Of a stretch of DNA of 64,000 bases, positions 24,438 through 50,864 are shown piece by piece. Position 1 is the first letter of the stretch; every line of letters starts with the position of its first letter. A program made the translations under genes and the position numbers. The notes under the pieces were generated by a model. The model worked only from the letters and a program-made list of their open reading frames with translations, made no database searches and was not told the origin of the DNA. This stretch comes from Chelydra serpentina (lineage: Eukaryota > Chordata > Testudines > Chelydridae): positions 11,191,501 to 11,255,500 of the forward strand of contig JBAIAC010000057.1 in assembly GCA_037349315.1 (NCBI GenBank), in the 5' to 3' direction.

Positions 24438-24569
24438 GCTTATAGGAGAGGCGAGTGACAGCCATCGGCACACTGGGCGTAGCTGCCAAAGTCTCTCCTC
24501 CTTGTTCTTGCATGTAGTTGGAGATCCCGTGGCTATTTCAGAGCCACAGCTCTTGGTTTTACATGCACT
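24438..24569 (-). ncRNA. SNORA44: H/ACA box snoRNA, probable SNORA44
   Basis: Two clear hairpins on minus. The first is closed by a perfect 8-bp stem TGCATGTA/TACATGCA with an inner stem GTGGCT/AGCCAC; an H box AGAACA follows. The second is closed by AGGAGAG/CTCTCCT and is followed by ATA (24443-24441) and three bases. ATA is an accepted variant of the ACA box. Total about 132 nt. The class is well supported; the SNORA44 name comes from its place in the host gene. Confidence 0.75.
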
Positions 24570-24616
24570 CCAAATGCGCAGCACTCATTCAGTGAGGCTC
24601 GTTACAGTTGCTGGGG

Positions 24617-24855
24617 AGGATAGGTAGCATGGCCTAGTGGACAAAGCACTGGACGGAGACTCAGGAGACCTGGGTTCTATTCCCACCTCTGCTCCTGGCC
24701 AACCTTGGGCAAGCTCCTTCCACTGTTTGTGCCTGTTTCCACATCTGTAAAATGGGGATAACACCAGCAACCTTTATAACACGTGTTACAATCTACCGAT
24801 GAAAAGCACTGGACAACTGCCGGGTGCTTTGCAATACAGGGTGCAGGGAGAGGGA
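24617..24855 (+). mobile_element. tRNA-derived SINE (turtle Cry/PolIII type)
   Basis: Typical parts in order: GGTAGCATGGCCTAGTGGACAA (A-box region), GAGACCTGGGTTCTATTCCC (B-box region), CCTTGGGCAAGCTCC, and CATCTGTAAAATGGGGATAA near the tail. It sits antisense inside the snoRNA host gene. Confidence 0.8.
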
Positions 24856-24961
24856 CTGAAACAGGATCTGCCACTAAGGCTGGTGTCATCTTTAGGGCCC
24901 ACTCCATAAATTGTGCTGCACAGAGACAGCAGAGGGGCTACCCCAGGGACTCCTAACCTGA

Positions 24962-25098
24962 AGGTGTGAGACCAAAATGGTCACCAGAACATGAGCTAGT
25001 TGCTAACCCCAGCAAGCGGTTTCCATCCCATTTAGTATTTTGCCTTCAATCCCTCACAGACCTGGCTGCTCGGCAACAGAGGGTCACTCCTACTCGGC
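24962..25098 (-). ncRNA. Candidate H/ACA snoRNA, SNORA16A by position
   Basis: The 167-nt intron between 25128 and the possible exon at 24957 holds an ATACTA H-box candidate, an inner stem CCTC/GAGG before it, and after it GGGA...TCTC closed directly by ACA (24967-24965) plus three bases. The 3' end would fall only a few bases before a CTTCAG acceptor-like site, which is tight for a snoRNA, so either the acceptor or the 3' end may be wrong. Confidence 0.45.
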
Positions 25099-26939
25099 CA
25101 ATAACCACAGCAACATCTCGCACTCACCTGGCGGACTCCGCAGCAGGTGAAAGCCGGCTGTCTATGACAGGGGAACCAGCTCCTCACTTGAAGGGGGGAG
25201 GGGAGAGAGGGAGGGAGAAAGCAAACAGCCCATTAGCCCACCAGTCTTATGGACACTAAGTGCTACTGGAACAGGAAGCCCTTCCAAACAGGGATGCCAG
25301 AAAATAAAGAGCCCTCAAGAGAGCTCTACAAGTCTGTATTTAGATACAGGCCCCTCTCCCATCCCTAGACACCTCCCAGCCAGGCACCACCTGTGCAGAG
25401 ACACTCCTAACACATGTATTTTCCTGAAATGTTGCTGGACAGTTACAATGGAACAAACTGAACAGCGACCGTCAAGGAAAACAGGTCACTTTTGGCTCCT
25501 TTTTGACCACGTCAGCTACACAAGAGACAGACGCAGCTTCGATAGGGCCGTGGGGACGTCAGAGGGCTTCCAGGGGAGGTAGGGCAAACAAAGCATGGTC
25601 AATTATTGTTGGTTTCCTTAACCATGAGGCTCAGTTTACTTGACCAACAGAAGCCACGCCCTCTTCTGAGCCCTCCCCCCCGGGCAGTTTTTTAAAAACT
25701 CAACAGAACACAGAGTACACAGCAAGCCACTCACCCTGCTGGGAAAGCAAGAGAAAGCAATGCCAGGCTCATGTTTGAGTGGTCCCAGCATCTCAAGGCT
25801 CCGTCCCAGCATCTGGAAGAGAGGAATGGCAGGATCAGGGAGGATAAAAATGGATCTCTAGTAAATCAATGCATCAGTCACCATTTTCTGACATACTAAA
25901 AACGTAAATTAATAATAATTTAAGAATATTAAGCTACATAATTGCTTAAATACAGGTGTATAGTTATAGTGCATCTTCCTAGGTAGCAAAAAGTTGTGCC
26001 AAATCTAATTTAAAGGCTCTATTTAGTTTTAGACCAACTTGTTTTAACAGTTTTATCAATTTAACTGAAGTACAAATGGAAAAGATTATTAAAAATACAC
26101 CTTACTCACCCCCACCCCCTTTTCCACTCCGCCAAACACCAGAAAAGCACTGCTGGACAAACACAGGCCTCTGCCTATTTGCAGACACAGCTTCCTGCAT
26201 GCAGCCTTTTGTTCCTGGGAACAAAACCAACCACCCATCCCCACCGCTGGGCATCAGGCTTTGCAAATAGGCTATTTAGCTGCCTCTGCACAGGCTAGTG
26301 GGCTAGACCCCAGGGCGGTGCTCACTTCCTACCCCAGCACCTCCGGGCTTGCCACCTCAGTCATATCATCTCCTCTCCCAGCTCAGAGCCTCCCTGAATA
26401 TATTGCTAAACAGCCCTTTAAGTTTCCCCAGCTGCAGAGCCGGGCAGGCAGGTTGCGGAAGTAGCGGTGCAGTCCCTCCGCCTGCCCTGGAGGCCCGAGC
26501 AGCCCCCTACCTGTGTCCCTACCCCCCAGCCCAGGGCAGGTGGAGGGACCCAGGGGGCTGTGTCGGAGCCGCAGCCCGGCCAGGGTAAGCAGAGCCCTGC
26601 AAAGCCGCAGGCCATTTTTGCGGATACACATTTTTGTATCCTCGCGGGGCTCTATCCCGCTGCCCCCGAATAGAATCAGCGCTTCCCCGCAGACACAGCC
26701 AGGAATCCACCCCGGAGCTGCGGAGCTCCCCATCCCGCGGGGAGGGACCCTTTGTCTTTCCAACGCCCACAAAATAATACAGCCCCCCGGGAACCTGAGC
26801 AGCTCCAGGTCAGCTAGCCGGGGGCAGAGCACCCAGAGGCCCCCGGGGAAGAGAGGATGGCGGCAGATTGCAAGCGCCCCCCGGGCCTTACCCGAGCGCT
26901 CTTCCCTCGAACAACCCAGCCGCCGACCGCCACGGAAAA

Positions 26940-27055
26940 GAGCGACGCGCTGCCGAGACGCGGCTTTTAAGCGTCAGCCCCGCCCGCGGCGAGGCTCTGA
27001 TTGGCTCCCCCACGTGACCGCCGCTCAAAGCCTTCTGGGAGCTGTAGTTCAACTC
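26940..27055 (-). promoter_or_regulatory. SNHG12: SNHG12 core promoter
   Basis: Reading the minus strand toward the start: AACTACAGCTCCCAGAAGG (about 27051-27032), a close match to the ZNF143/THAP11 element; CACGTG E-box (27016-27011); inverted CCAAT (CCAAT on minus at 27004-27000); TTAAAAG TATA-like box (about 26970-26964); and the TOP start at 26942-26940. The surrounding 26.4-27.05 kb is CpG-rich. Motif identities are from pattern; function is inferred. Confidence 0.75.
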
Positions 27056-27289
27056 GCTTGCCCCCTGTACCCGCCTGCCTTTAGGCTGTCACTAGCACGG
27101 GCCCAAGCCAACGCGACGTGCAAAGGGACATTGAGGTTGCAAAGTCAGGCGCTGAAAAGTTAGGAAGCTCCGGAGTTGAGGCTGCCTGTGCCATTTGAAT
27201 TCACCCCCCCTTGTGCATATGCAGTAGGATACAGACTGTAATTATACCATCACCGGCTATTTCTTCTACAGGACCCCTGCCTCATTCGG

Positions 27290-27965
27290 GTTTTACTGTT
27301 GTGTCCTTCACCCTTCAGAAAGTCTGGGGGTGATGCAGTACCCCACCGCCCTCTCCTCCAAAGCGTGCATAAATGGGGGAGGGGTGTGTTGCACTCATCT
27401 GCCCACATGAGACAGGGATGTACCCCTGCCCCCTCCCCCGGCCCTCCGCAAAAAAAAAAAAGCTTTAGGGAACATAATGCCAGGGCTATATTCCTGCATG
27501 CCATCCCCAAAACCAAATGTTGGAGGCATGTTCCCCATCCACCTGAAAGCATGAGTTGGAAGGGGGGGGTGTTGTGTTTTTTCCGCCCATGCCCTTTGAA
27601 AGCATGGGGGTGGGGGGCATGTTTCCTAGTCATCTAAATGCATGGGAGAGGGGGAAATGTGTTCTCCATCCTTCCTTTAACGTGTGGAGAATGCGGGGGG
27701 GAAACATGTCCCAAGCTGTCCTCAAAACCATGTAGGGTGTATGTTCTCCCTACTCTCCCAAAAGCAGCAGCGAAGGTGGGTGTATCCCCATTTCCCCCCC
27801 TCCAGAAAGCAGCAGGGGGATCACATTTTCCATACATACCCCTCTTCCAAAAGCACAAGAAAATGAGGTTTTTTCCCAACCCCCTCCTTCTGAAACAATT
27901 GGGTGAGATTTCCAGTCTACCACCCTCTGGAAACTTTGGGAAGAAGTCTTCCCCCTAGAAAATGC
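27290..27965. repeat. Degenerate ~50-60 bp minisatellite upstream of SNHG12
   Basis: About a dozen diverged units share AAAGCA(T/G)G, a G-run, then a C/T-rich end (for example around 27360, 27545, 27597, 27636, 27758, 27804 and 27848). All long ORFs here are products of the array. It begins 350 bp upstream of the host-gene start. Confidence 0.6.
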
Positions 27966-28039
27966 ACGGGGACTGAATTCCACCCCAAAAGGGTTCCACC
28001 TCTCCTTCCCCCAGGATGCCTTGACTGCTGCCGTTTCCC

Positions 28040-29040
28040 TGGATACAGGGACTGAACTGACACTCAGAACTTGAAATCTGTCTGAAAAGTTGGTGAACTG
28101 CAGGTGATGGCCAGTGGCGTTCTGTTACTTTCTTTGTTGGGCCTGTCCTGTACAGTAGGTGACTTCTGGGTATCCTTCTGGCTCTGTCAATCTGTTTCTT
28201 CACTTCAGCAGGTGGGTATTGTAGTTTTAAGAACGCTTGATAGAGATCTTGTAGATGTTTGTCTCTGTCTGAGGGATCGAAGCAAATGTGGTTGTATCTT
28301 AGCTGTAGACAATGGACCGTGTGATGTAGTGTGGATGAAAGCTGGAGGCATGTAGGTAAGTATAGCAGTCAGTGTTTCCAGTATAGGGTGGTGTTTATGT
28401 GACCATTGCTTATTAGCACTGTAGTGTCTAGGAAGTGGACCTCTTAGACTCATAGACTTTAAGGTCAGAAGGGACCATTATGATCATCTAGTCTGACCTC
28501 CTGCACAATGCAGGCCACAAAATCTCACCCACCCATGTCTCACCTATTGAAGTCCTCAAATCATGGTTTAAAGACTTCAAGATGCAGAGAATCCTCCAGC
28601 AAATGACCCGTGCCCCATGCTGCAGAGGAAGGCGAAAAACCTCCAGGGCCTCTGCCGATCTACCCTGGAGGAAAATTCCTTCCCAACCCCAAATATGGCG
28701 ATCAGCTGAACCCTGAGCATGTGGGCAAGACTCACCAGCCAGACACCCAGGAGAAAGTTCTCTGTAGTAACTTCTAACATCCCATCATTGACCATTGGTC
28801 CTATTTACCACTGATGGCAATTAATTGACCTTTGACTAAGATCATGTTATCCCATCAAACCATCCCCTCCATAAACTCGTGTGGACTGGTCCAGGCTGAG
28901 GTTGATGGTGGGGTAGAAATGGTTGAAATCTTGGTGGAATTCCTCAAGGGTCTCCTTCCCATGGGTCCAGATGACGAAGATGTCATCAATGTAGCGCAAG
29001 TAGCATCTTATCACTTCTGAATAATGTAATGCTTTGCAGG
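28040..29040 (-). mobile_element. Penelope-like retroelement fragment split by CR1
   Basis: On minus, 29040-28880 encodes CYLRYIDDIFVIWTHGKE and LEEFHQDFN, the reverse-transcriptase YIDD block typical of Penelope-like (Neptune-type) elements. The element continues at 28444-28040, where antisense strings such as GATAGAGATCTTGTAGATG belong to the same family as I know it from turtles. A CR1 copy (28445-28878) interrupts it. Frames are broken, so it is dead. Confidence 0.75.
28445..28878 (-). mobile_element. CR1 LINE 3' copy nested in the Penelope-like element
   Basis: It starts at its 3' end (CATAGACTTTAAGGTCAGAAG, GATCATCTAGTCTGACCTCC) and runs to CATCCCCTCCATAAACT. The host element breaks after AGTGGACCTCTT and resumes at GTGTGGACTGGTCCAGG. 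Confidence 0.85.
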
Positions 29041-31656
29041 CAGGCGGAAAAGAGAAAAAGAGCACCCTGATTGGTTTTACAGGGCAATGTATAAACTACA
29101 AAATGCAGCGTGTTTTAACATGAGCTGCCTTTGATTTCTTGCTTTTAGTGAGATGAACAAAAAGTAGAATTTAGTTTACTCCATGCAGGCAGTTCAGTAT
29201 GTCTTGGGCTATACAGAATGCTAATAAATCTGGGCTTTTTCTGAAAAAATTGTCAGTGTTATTAAGACAACATTTATTTTGGGTTCCAACTGACCAATGG
29301 ACACCAGGCCACTGGAAGTTTCTCAACGCTGCATTAAAGGCCCCTCTGTGCTCCAGATGCAGTGACAGATTGCTAAAGAAAAGGCTGGGAGGTGGAGAAG
29401 ACAGAAGAGAAAATAAATGAGGACTAAAAGGTGCTGCAGATGAAGAAGGATTAATGACTCCAGAAGGTTGGGGCAAATAATTCAACATCTCCACCCACAA
29501 AAAAATGCTGGGGAAGATTGCCCAGAGACTAAACCAGGAGGGCTAAACTATGAAATCATAGCCTGGAACTTTTTTTTTTCTTCGTGGCGAGGCAGGAGAG
29601 AATAAGGTATTCAGAACATTATTATTGCAGCTTGTTATATGAACACACACAATCAAAAGCAGTAAGCAACAGGCTAGTACAAACCTCTCCATGTCACTGC
29701 TAAAATTCCATTCTACTGAAGCAACACCTCTCAGAAACAAAGGGAGATAGTCTCGCCATGTAACATTGCTAGTCAGTTACATCAGCAGAAAAATGCACTC
29801 AGCTTCCTCCGACCTGTCCAACTGTACTAACCACAAAAGATATCTTCACAGAACACTCAGATCCTTAAGCCCAATACAGTCATAGCTCAAGACAATGTCA
29901 ATATTCAACAGGGCAAGTAAAGATGGTGGTGGGAGACCTATGTGTATATATATATACACACACACACACATATAAAGAAGGTAAAGGTCCTATATTTCCC
30001 TTACTGTCACTCATTTAAAACTACACTGAAAACATAAGTCACAGTTGCCCCATGAAACATCACATCATGTTTACTATTTCCATTGCACTTGATAAACAGA
30101 TTGATCTGTATTCTAATTACGGAAAGAGCCTTGACATAACAGCGGGTTCGTTGAAGTACATAGCTTTTGCTGCAAATTTCTGCACCAACATGGATTGAGG
30201 GGCAATTAAATGGTTCTTAGTTGCAATTTTAGTTTCCAAATGCTTTCTTAGTAGATTTTTATTGCAGGTAGTTTATCTGCTCCTATTTCGCAAAGACTTT
30301 ATGGCACTGAAGCCTGAAAAGGGCTTTTAATATACTACTATGTACATAAGTGTCTTTTTTTCCTGTCACACCTAATGCAACAAGGCATTAGCTTAAGTAC
30401 ATTGCTACCCCATCCAGCATGTACAACAGCCAGTAGAAAACTGTCTTTCATGCGAGTGGCACCTTGGAAGTTGCACAATATATTTAATTACATTGCTCTG
30501 ACCCGTTTCTCATTCACTTCTTTAAATTTTACTTTTACAACATTCACTCAGACAGGACAGGAAAAGTAAAGCCTAGAATCTTAATGGATCATCAAGGCCT
30601 GTCCACATCAATAGGACTGTAGTAGATAGAACCATGTCTAAATGGGATTTAGCAACATTGTAAATTGTTTCTCTGACCAGTGGGGGAGAAATTCCTCACA
30701 CATACATCAAGACCTAGGCAAGTAAAACTGTGCTAATGGCTAGCTAGAGAGCATTAGCCTATGATAGTTTAATTAAGATGATGTTTAAAAAAACCTGAAC
30801 GGTACAGAGTTTAAGAAGAGAAGTTTCTGGTTATCAGGGAATAACGTACAGATTATCAAGGGGTGCGAAGATCTGGTGGCGTAAGGAATACATAATCTGC
30901 AATATCCCCGATTGGGGGTAAAAGGTTGACAGGTCAAAGTACAGACATTGAGATATGAGGGTATGTTGTTCATATAATGGCTATGTTCAGCTGTGGAGTA
31001 TACTACTACTACTACTCATCCTCTCCACCTCCCAAAAACCCCTCCCTGTTCAGGTTGCTCAAGATCACCATGCTAGAAGCCTGGTAGCCCTACATTGGTG
31101 TATCGATAAAGCATAGCAAAAGCCTTTGTTTGCATGTTTTTCCCTGTGATCTACAGCCACCTTACCCATTCAGTGTTGAGACGTTTGAGTGGTGACTGCT
31201 GGTGATTTTTTCAAGGATGGATTTACTGAAAGTAGTTTTGTGTGAGTAGAAGACAGTTAAGTGGGTAGCAAAACAGAGAGAAGAGCAGGAACCAAAATGC
31301 AAAGGATAATTTTACTTAAAAGACCCATTTTTTTAATTGTACATTGGAGAAGAGTCTTTCCCCTGTGCCATCTTGTTTAAAGTTTATAAATTACAATTCC
31401 CCAAGAAGTATTACGAGTTCATTTCAAGACCAAAGGAATAAAACTGTTGCAGTTCTAATTTTCACCATGAATAGAAGCTACCACGATGCTCCTCCAATAC
31501 TCATTGTATACAGGAAATGCCACAGTCCTCCTGTACTTTGAGTCAGAGACCTGGGTGGAAGAGGGGCCATCCCTTCACTACCGCAGGTTCCAGGTGCAGC
31601 GTAGGAGTCTGGTGCCTGCTGGCTTGTCGTGTAGAGACAGTGCCTCAGCAATGAGG
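29041..31656 (-). other. TRNAU1AP: TRNAU1AP downstream region and probable 3' UTR
   Basis: AT-rich sequence without a coding exon. Several minus-strand AATAAA signals occur (for example TTTATT on + at about 30257 and 29272), so the TRNAU1AP 3' UTR could end in this interval; I cannot pick one. A short TA/CA dinucleotide run sits at about 29941-29972. No clear intact transposon between 29.1 and 31.6 kb. Confidence 0.4.
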
Positions 31657-46565
<14,909 letters not shown>

Positions 46566-46821
46566 GCTGCTCCCGCAGGCCCCGGGCGGGCTCGGCGGGC
46601 CGCGGCTCGGGCTGCCCGCTCGGCCCCGCCGCCGCTTCCGCCGGCGCCGCCTCACGGTGTCTCCGGAGCCCGCTCCGGCCGCCGCGCTTCCCCGCCGCCT
46701 CCTCCTGCGGGGCCCGGCCGGGCAGAGAGCGGAGCCGCCGCCAGGCAGCGCCCCGAGCCGCCCACAGCGGGCCCTGCCGGCGGGAGGAGCAACAGCAGCG
46801 CGGGGGGATCCGGGGCAAAAA

Positions 46822-47850
46822 GGTGGGGGCTGGGACTGGAGGTGTTGGGGCTGGGGGTAGCTGGGGGAGGGGCAGAAGGAGCTGGAGGGGTAGGATGGGG
46901 TGGGGGCTGGGACTGGAGGAGCTGGGGGAGGGGCAGAAGGAGCTGGAGGGGTAGGAAGGGGTGGGGGCTGGGACTGGAGGAGCTGGGGTGGGGGGTAGCT
47001 GGGGGAGGGGCAGAAGGAGCTGGAGGGGTAGGAAGGGGTGGGGGCTGGGACTGGAGGAGCTGGGGTTGGGGTAGCTGGGGGAGGGGCAGAAGGAGCTGGA
47101 GGGGTAGGATGGGGTGGGGGCTGGGACTGGAGGAGCTGGGGTGGGGGGTAGCTGGGGGAGGGGCAGAAGGAGCTGGAGGGGTAGGAAGGGGTGGGGGCTG
47201 GGACTGGAGGAGCTGGGGTGGGGGGTAGCTGGGGGAGGGGCAGAAGGAGCTGGAGGGGTAGAAAGGGGTGGGGGCTGGGACTGGAGGAGCTGGGGTTGGG
47301 GTAGCTGGGGGAGGGGCAGAAGGAGCTGGAGGTGTGGGTAGGATGGGGTGGGGGCAGGGATAGGAGGAGCTGGGGTTAGAGGTGGCTTGGATGGGGCAGG
47401 AGGAGCTGGGGGATAGGATGGGGCAGGAACTGGAGGAGCTGGGGTTAGGGGTAGTTTGGAGGGTGGGGCAGAAGGAGCTGGAGGTGTGGATAGGATGGGG
47501 CGGGGGCAGGGACTGGAGGAGTTGGGGTAAGGGGTTGTTTGGAGGGTGGGGCAGAAGGAGCTGGAGGTGTGGGTAGGATGGGGCGGGGGCAGGGACTGGA
47601 GGAGCTGGGGTTAGGGGTAGCTTGGATGGGGCAGGAGGAGCTGATGCGGGGGGGTATGATGGAGTGTAGGAGCTGGGATAAGATGGGCAGGTGCAGGAGG
47701 TAGGATAGGGTAGGGCAGGGATAGGATGGGGCTGGAGCCAGGAGGAGCTGCGGTAGGGGGAGCTTGGGGGATGGGGCAGAGGGTAGAATGTGGGTAGGAG
47801 GAGCTGGGAGAGTAGATGGGGGTGGGACAGAAGGACCCGGAGCAGAGTGT
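46822..47850. repeat. G-rich ~75 bp minisatellite upstream of TRNAU1AP
   Basis: About ten or more units with GGGGCAGAAGGAGCTGGAGG and GGGACTGGAGGAGCTGGGG; spacing between units is mostly 63-83 bp (for example 46873, 46936, 47010, 47089, 47164, 47239, 47317). Units become diverged past 47400. The 354-aa + and 412-aa - frames are artefacts. Confidence 0.9.
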
Positions 47851-50184
47851 GGGTCCAGGGTAGCAGTGGCTGTGTAGTAGGGATTAACACTAGAAGTCAG
47901 GCTAGGCTAGCCAGGAGCATGGGGCAGGAATATGGGGCAGATAGAGCAGAGAGGTGAGAGGACATGGAGCGCTAGAGTAAAGGAGAGGGTAAAGGGAGCA
48001 GAGGCACTAGGACTTCCCTGGGGAAGGAGCAGAATTAGCTGAGGCAGAGAGACTAGGGAGCGGGGTAAGGAAGACAGGAGGAGTTGAGACGCCCAGACTT
48101 CTCAAAGGTTAAGGTTTATTTTTTAAAGTTAGTTAAATAATAAGCCGGCAGGTGACCTACCTGGCCTGGGAAAGGAATATGAAACCTGTGGCTTCTAGGC
48201 GCTACTTTGAATCCAGCCGAGAGTGGTATTTGCATTGTTGCCAACTCCTCTCGCTGTATCTGGTGTTTTTCTTAAAGCCCGAGCTCCTGGATTCACAAGA
48301 TTACTGAGTCTCCACTTTCATTTAAAAAAGAAAAAGTTTCTAGCCCTCATGATGATTGTGCAGAAAAGCTTGAACACACGGCCAAGTGCAGCCGAAAGGC
48401 TCCGAAACCAGAAGGCAAATAAAATGAATGTCAGATTTAGTACTTGTTCAAAACTCCTGAGGATTTTTAAAAACTTTCAAGCATTCAACACTCGTGAGGT
48501 AGGCCCTCCAAAATAATGAGATTTAAAACAATGAATTGTATTTATTTCTTTATTTATTTATATTGCGGTAATACACACCAGCCCCAGTCACGGACCAGTA
48601 TTCCACTATGCCAGGTGCTGCGTAAACATAACAAAAAGACTGTGCACACCTCAAAGGTTCAGTGTTTGTTCTCTTTTGTCTGTATGTGGCCAAGGTGTGT
48701 GAGGTTTTTTTTAAATGGTTTTCCTTCTGCATGTGTAGTTGTGTGTCTGTACATAAGAAACGTAGGTGTATTTAAAAAATGTCAGTGTGCAGTTGTGCAC
48801 CTCTGGGAGTCGTGAACTGCGGTGCTGGTGAAGGAGCCAGACTGACAGCCCTGGAGACTCAGGTCCCATCTTTATGCACGAAACAGACACAGTATGCGCA
48901 ACATGAATGCCAGCTTTGTCCACACTGTCCCCCAGGGCTCTGCTCTGAAGGGGCCCTCTCTAGGAGTGAGGGGGGAGTTCACTCCTTAGACTCATCTCTG
49001 AGATTGCTGGCACCAAATGGCCCCCTTGTTAGCAATGTGGGTTGTTTTGTGATGTGGGACCTAATCTAGCCCGGATGAAACCAGATGCATTGGAGTCAAT
49101 GGGAGATAAGCCTGTTTATATGAGGCCCCTCATCTCTCTGTATGCTTTGTAAACTCCTTATCTACAATGGACAGACAGGTGCGCAGCATTAGCTGTAATA
49201 GATCAAACCTCTGAACCCTCTTTCTGTGTAATACAAGCCACAGACTGATGACAGCAGGAGAGAGGAAGAGGTGCCAGTTCTGTTTCCAGAGAGTAAGTGT
49301 GGCCAGACTTCTCCCATTCCGAATAAAGCAGAACTACATGGACATCAGTAATCCCAGCTGAGGGTTTGTTGTCAGCTCTGCTCCTGCCAGAACAAGAGAG
49401 GGCAGCACAAGCTTGTGTAACAAACAAATGAGGTTGGGTGTCTTCACAACCTAATGTGAACAAACCTCCTCGGGAAACGTTTTTGTGAGAACGTTTTAAA
49501 AGGCGCTGAAAAGCGACGTGTTTAAATATTGGTTTAATTGCTGCTGCTCCGTTTCTCTGGAGCAGCAGCAATTTTGACAACAGCATGGTGGTAGTGCATG
49601 AAACCTGCTAGGGACAGAAAGTAAAAGTGACCAGTCTGATTTCCCCTCCAAGTTAAAACTTATTGAATTTCCAGCCCCACTTGATTTAGCAGGATTTTGC
49701 AGTGGGCTAAAGAAATTCCATAATCTCCGAGATAGGCAAGGCCTGGCCCTATAACATCAGACTGCAATATTGCCATCCCCAAGTGTTCGAAAATCATGAG
49801 TCAGCCCTCTAAACATTATACAGTTGAATTAAAGAAGAAATTTAAAAATACATTCTGCGTTCTTTTCATTTGCCTTCTGGTTTTTGAGTTTTTATGGTGC
49901 ATGCAGATCTCATTTTCCAGCTTTTCTCTTCAACCATGAGGGCCAGAAACTTTTGTTGTTGTTTTTAAATGAAAGCTGAGATTCTCATGTATTCACAAGA
50001 CTCCAGGAGTTGGGGCTTTAATAAAAGCTGCATATAGTGCAAGATGATGAAATCATGATTGTTTGCAAGACTGATACTGTCAAGAATATGGCCTCCTATT
50101 GAGTAATTTTGTTTTCATTTAATGGTGTAAATTTAGTGCTTAAGAATGGTGCTGTCTTGATAGCTGTGGGGTCTGATGTCCTCT

Positions 50185-50445
50185 AAGAACATAAGAACAG
50201 CCATACTGGGTTAGACCAAAGGCTCCATCTAGCCCAGTATCCTGTCTTCTGACAGTGGCCAATGCCACTTGCTTCAGAGGGAATGAACAGAACAGTCAAT
50301 AATCGAGCGGTCCATCCCCTGTTGTCCACTCCCAGCTCCTGGCAACAGAACAGATACAGCATGGAGAGCAAAAGGCAAGCTTCCCCCGCACTGTTCCCCT
50401 TGATGTATCTCAGTTGGAGAAACCACCATCCCTGGAAGTGGTAAG
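50185..50445 (+). mobile_element. CR1 fragment
   Basis: AACATAAGAACAGCCATACTGG, CATCTAGCCCAGTATCCTGTC and GACAGTGGCCAATGCCACTTG are the widespread sauropsid CR1-family text. Truncated on both sides. Confidence 0.75.
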
Positions 50446-50489
50446 GAAGTTAATCTTAATAATAATATTTAGTTATAATCTAGTGCTTT

Positions 50490-50660
50490 CCATCCATAAA
50501 TCTCCAAGGTCTTTACAGTGCTCATTTTACAGACGGAGAACCCTAGCACAGAGAGGTAAAGTAATTTGCCCAGCATCATCAATCAGTGAGTCGGGCAGAA
50601 CTGGGAACAGATGTTCTGATTCCTGGTGTTATGATCTGAACCACGCTGCCTCTTCAAGGC
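50490..50660 (-). mobile_element. MIR/CORE-type SINE
   Basis: TTACAGTGCTCATTTTACAG, GCACAGAGAGGTAAAGTAAT, GGCAGAACTGGGAACAGATG and ATGATCTGAACCACGCTGCC follow the MIR consensus layout, read as its reverse complement. Confidence 0.65.
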
Positions 50661-50864
50661 CTGCTCAAATTGGTGTCTCTGTTGAGACTGCTAGTCAAGG
50701 AGCTGCGGGGACGGTGCCTGCGGATGGGGGCAGCGCACAGAGACCCTTTGCCCCCCACAGGAGCCGCTGCTGGACATAGCGGACACTTCTGGGAGCGGCG
50801 TGGGGCCAGGGCAGGCAAGACGCCTTCCTTAGCCTTGTTGTGTTGCCGCCTAAGGGTAGTGACA

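Larger units (their letters stand above)
22500..26942 (-). ncRNA. SNHG12: SNHG12-like snoRNA host gene (TOP RNA)
   Basis: Non-coding host gene whose introns release rRNA-modification snoRNAs. The start is a pyrimidine tract (CTCTTTTCC at 26942-26934), the 5' TOP signature of snoRNA hosts, about 30 nt after a TATA-like box. Exons supported by splice sites on minus: 26942-26892 (CGG|GTAAGG), 25186-25128 (TTCAAG|TGAGG ... CCAG|GTGAGT), 24324-24213 (TTGTCAG|GATGG ... CAAG|GTGAGA), 23767-23635 (TTTCGCAG|GGATC ... CAAA|GTAAGC) and a terminal exon from 22874 (TTTTTTTCAG|GTCAAAG) to near 22500, with AATAAA on minus at 22537-22532 and 22519-22514. An exon may also start at 24957 (CCTTCAG|GTTAGG). snoRNAs fall in order 24962-25098, 24438-24569, 24042-24175 and 22997-23069, matching the order I recall for human SNHG12 (SNORA16A, SNORA44, SNORA61, SNORD99). 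No long ORF spans the exons. Confidence 0.85.

Noticed and set aside
26513..27163. 216-aa plus-strand open frame
   Set aside because: CpG-rich promoter DNA of SNHG12; Arg/Pro-rich with no family likeness.
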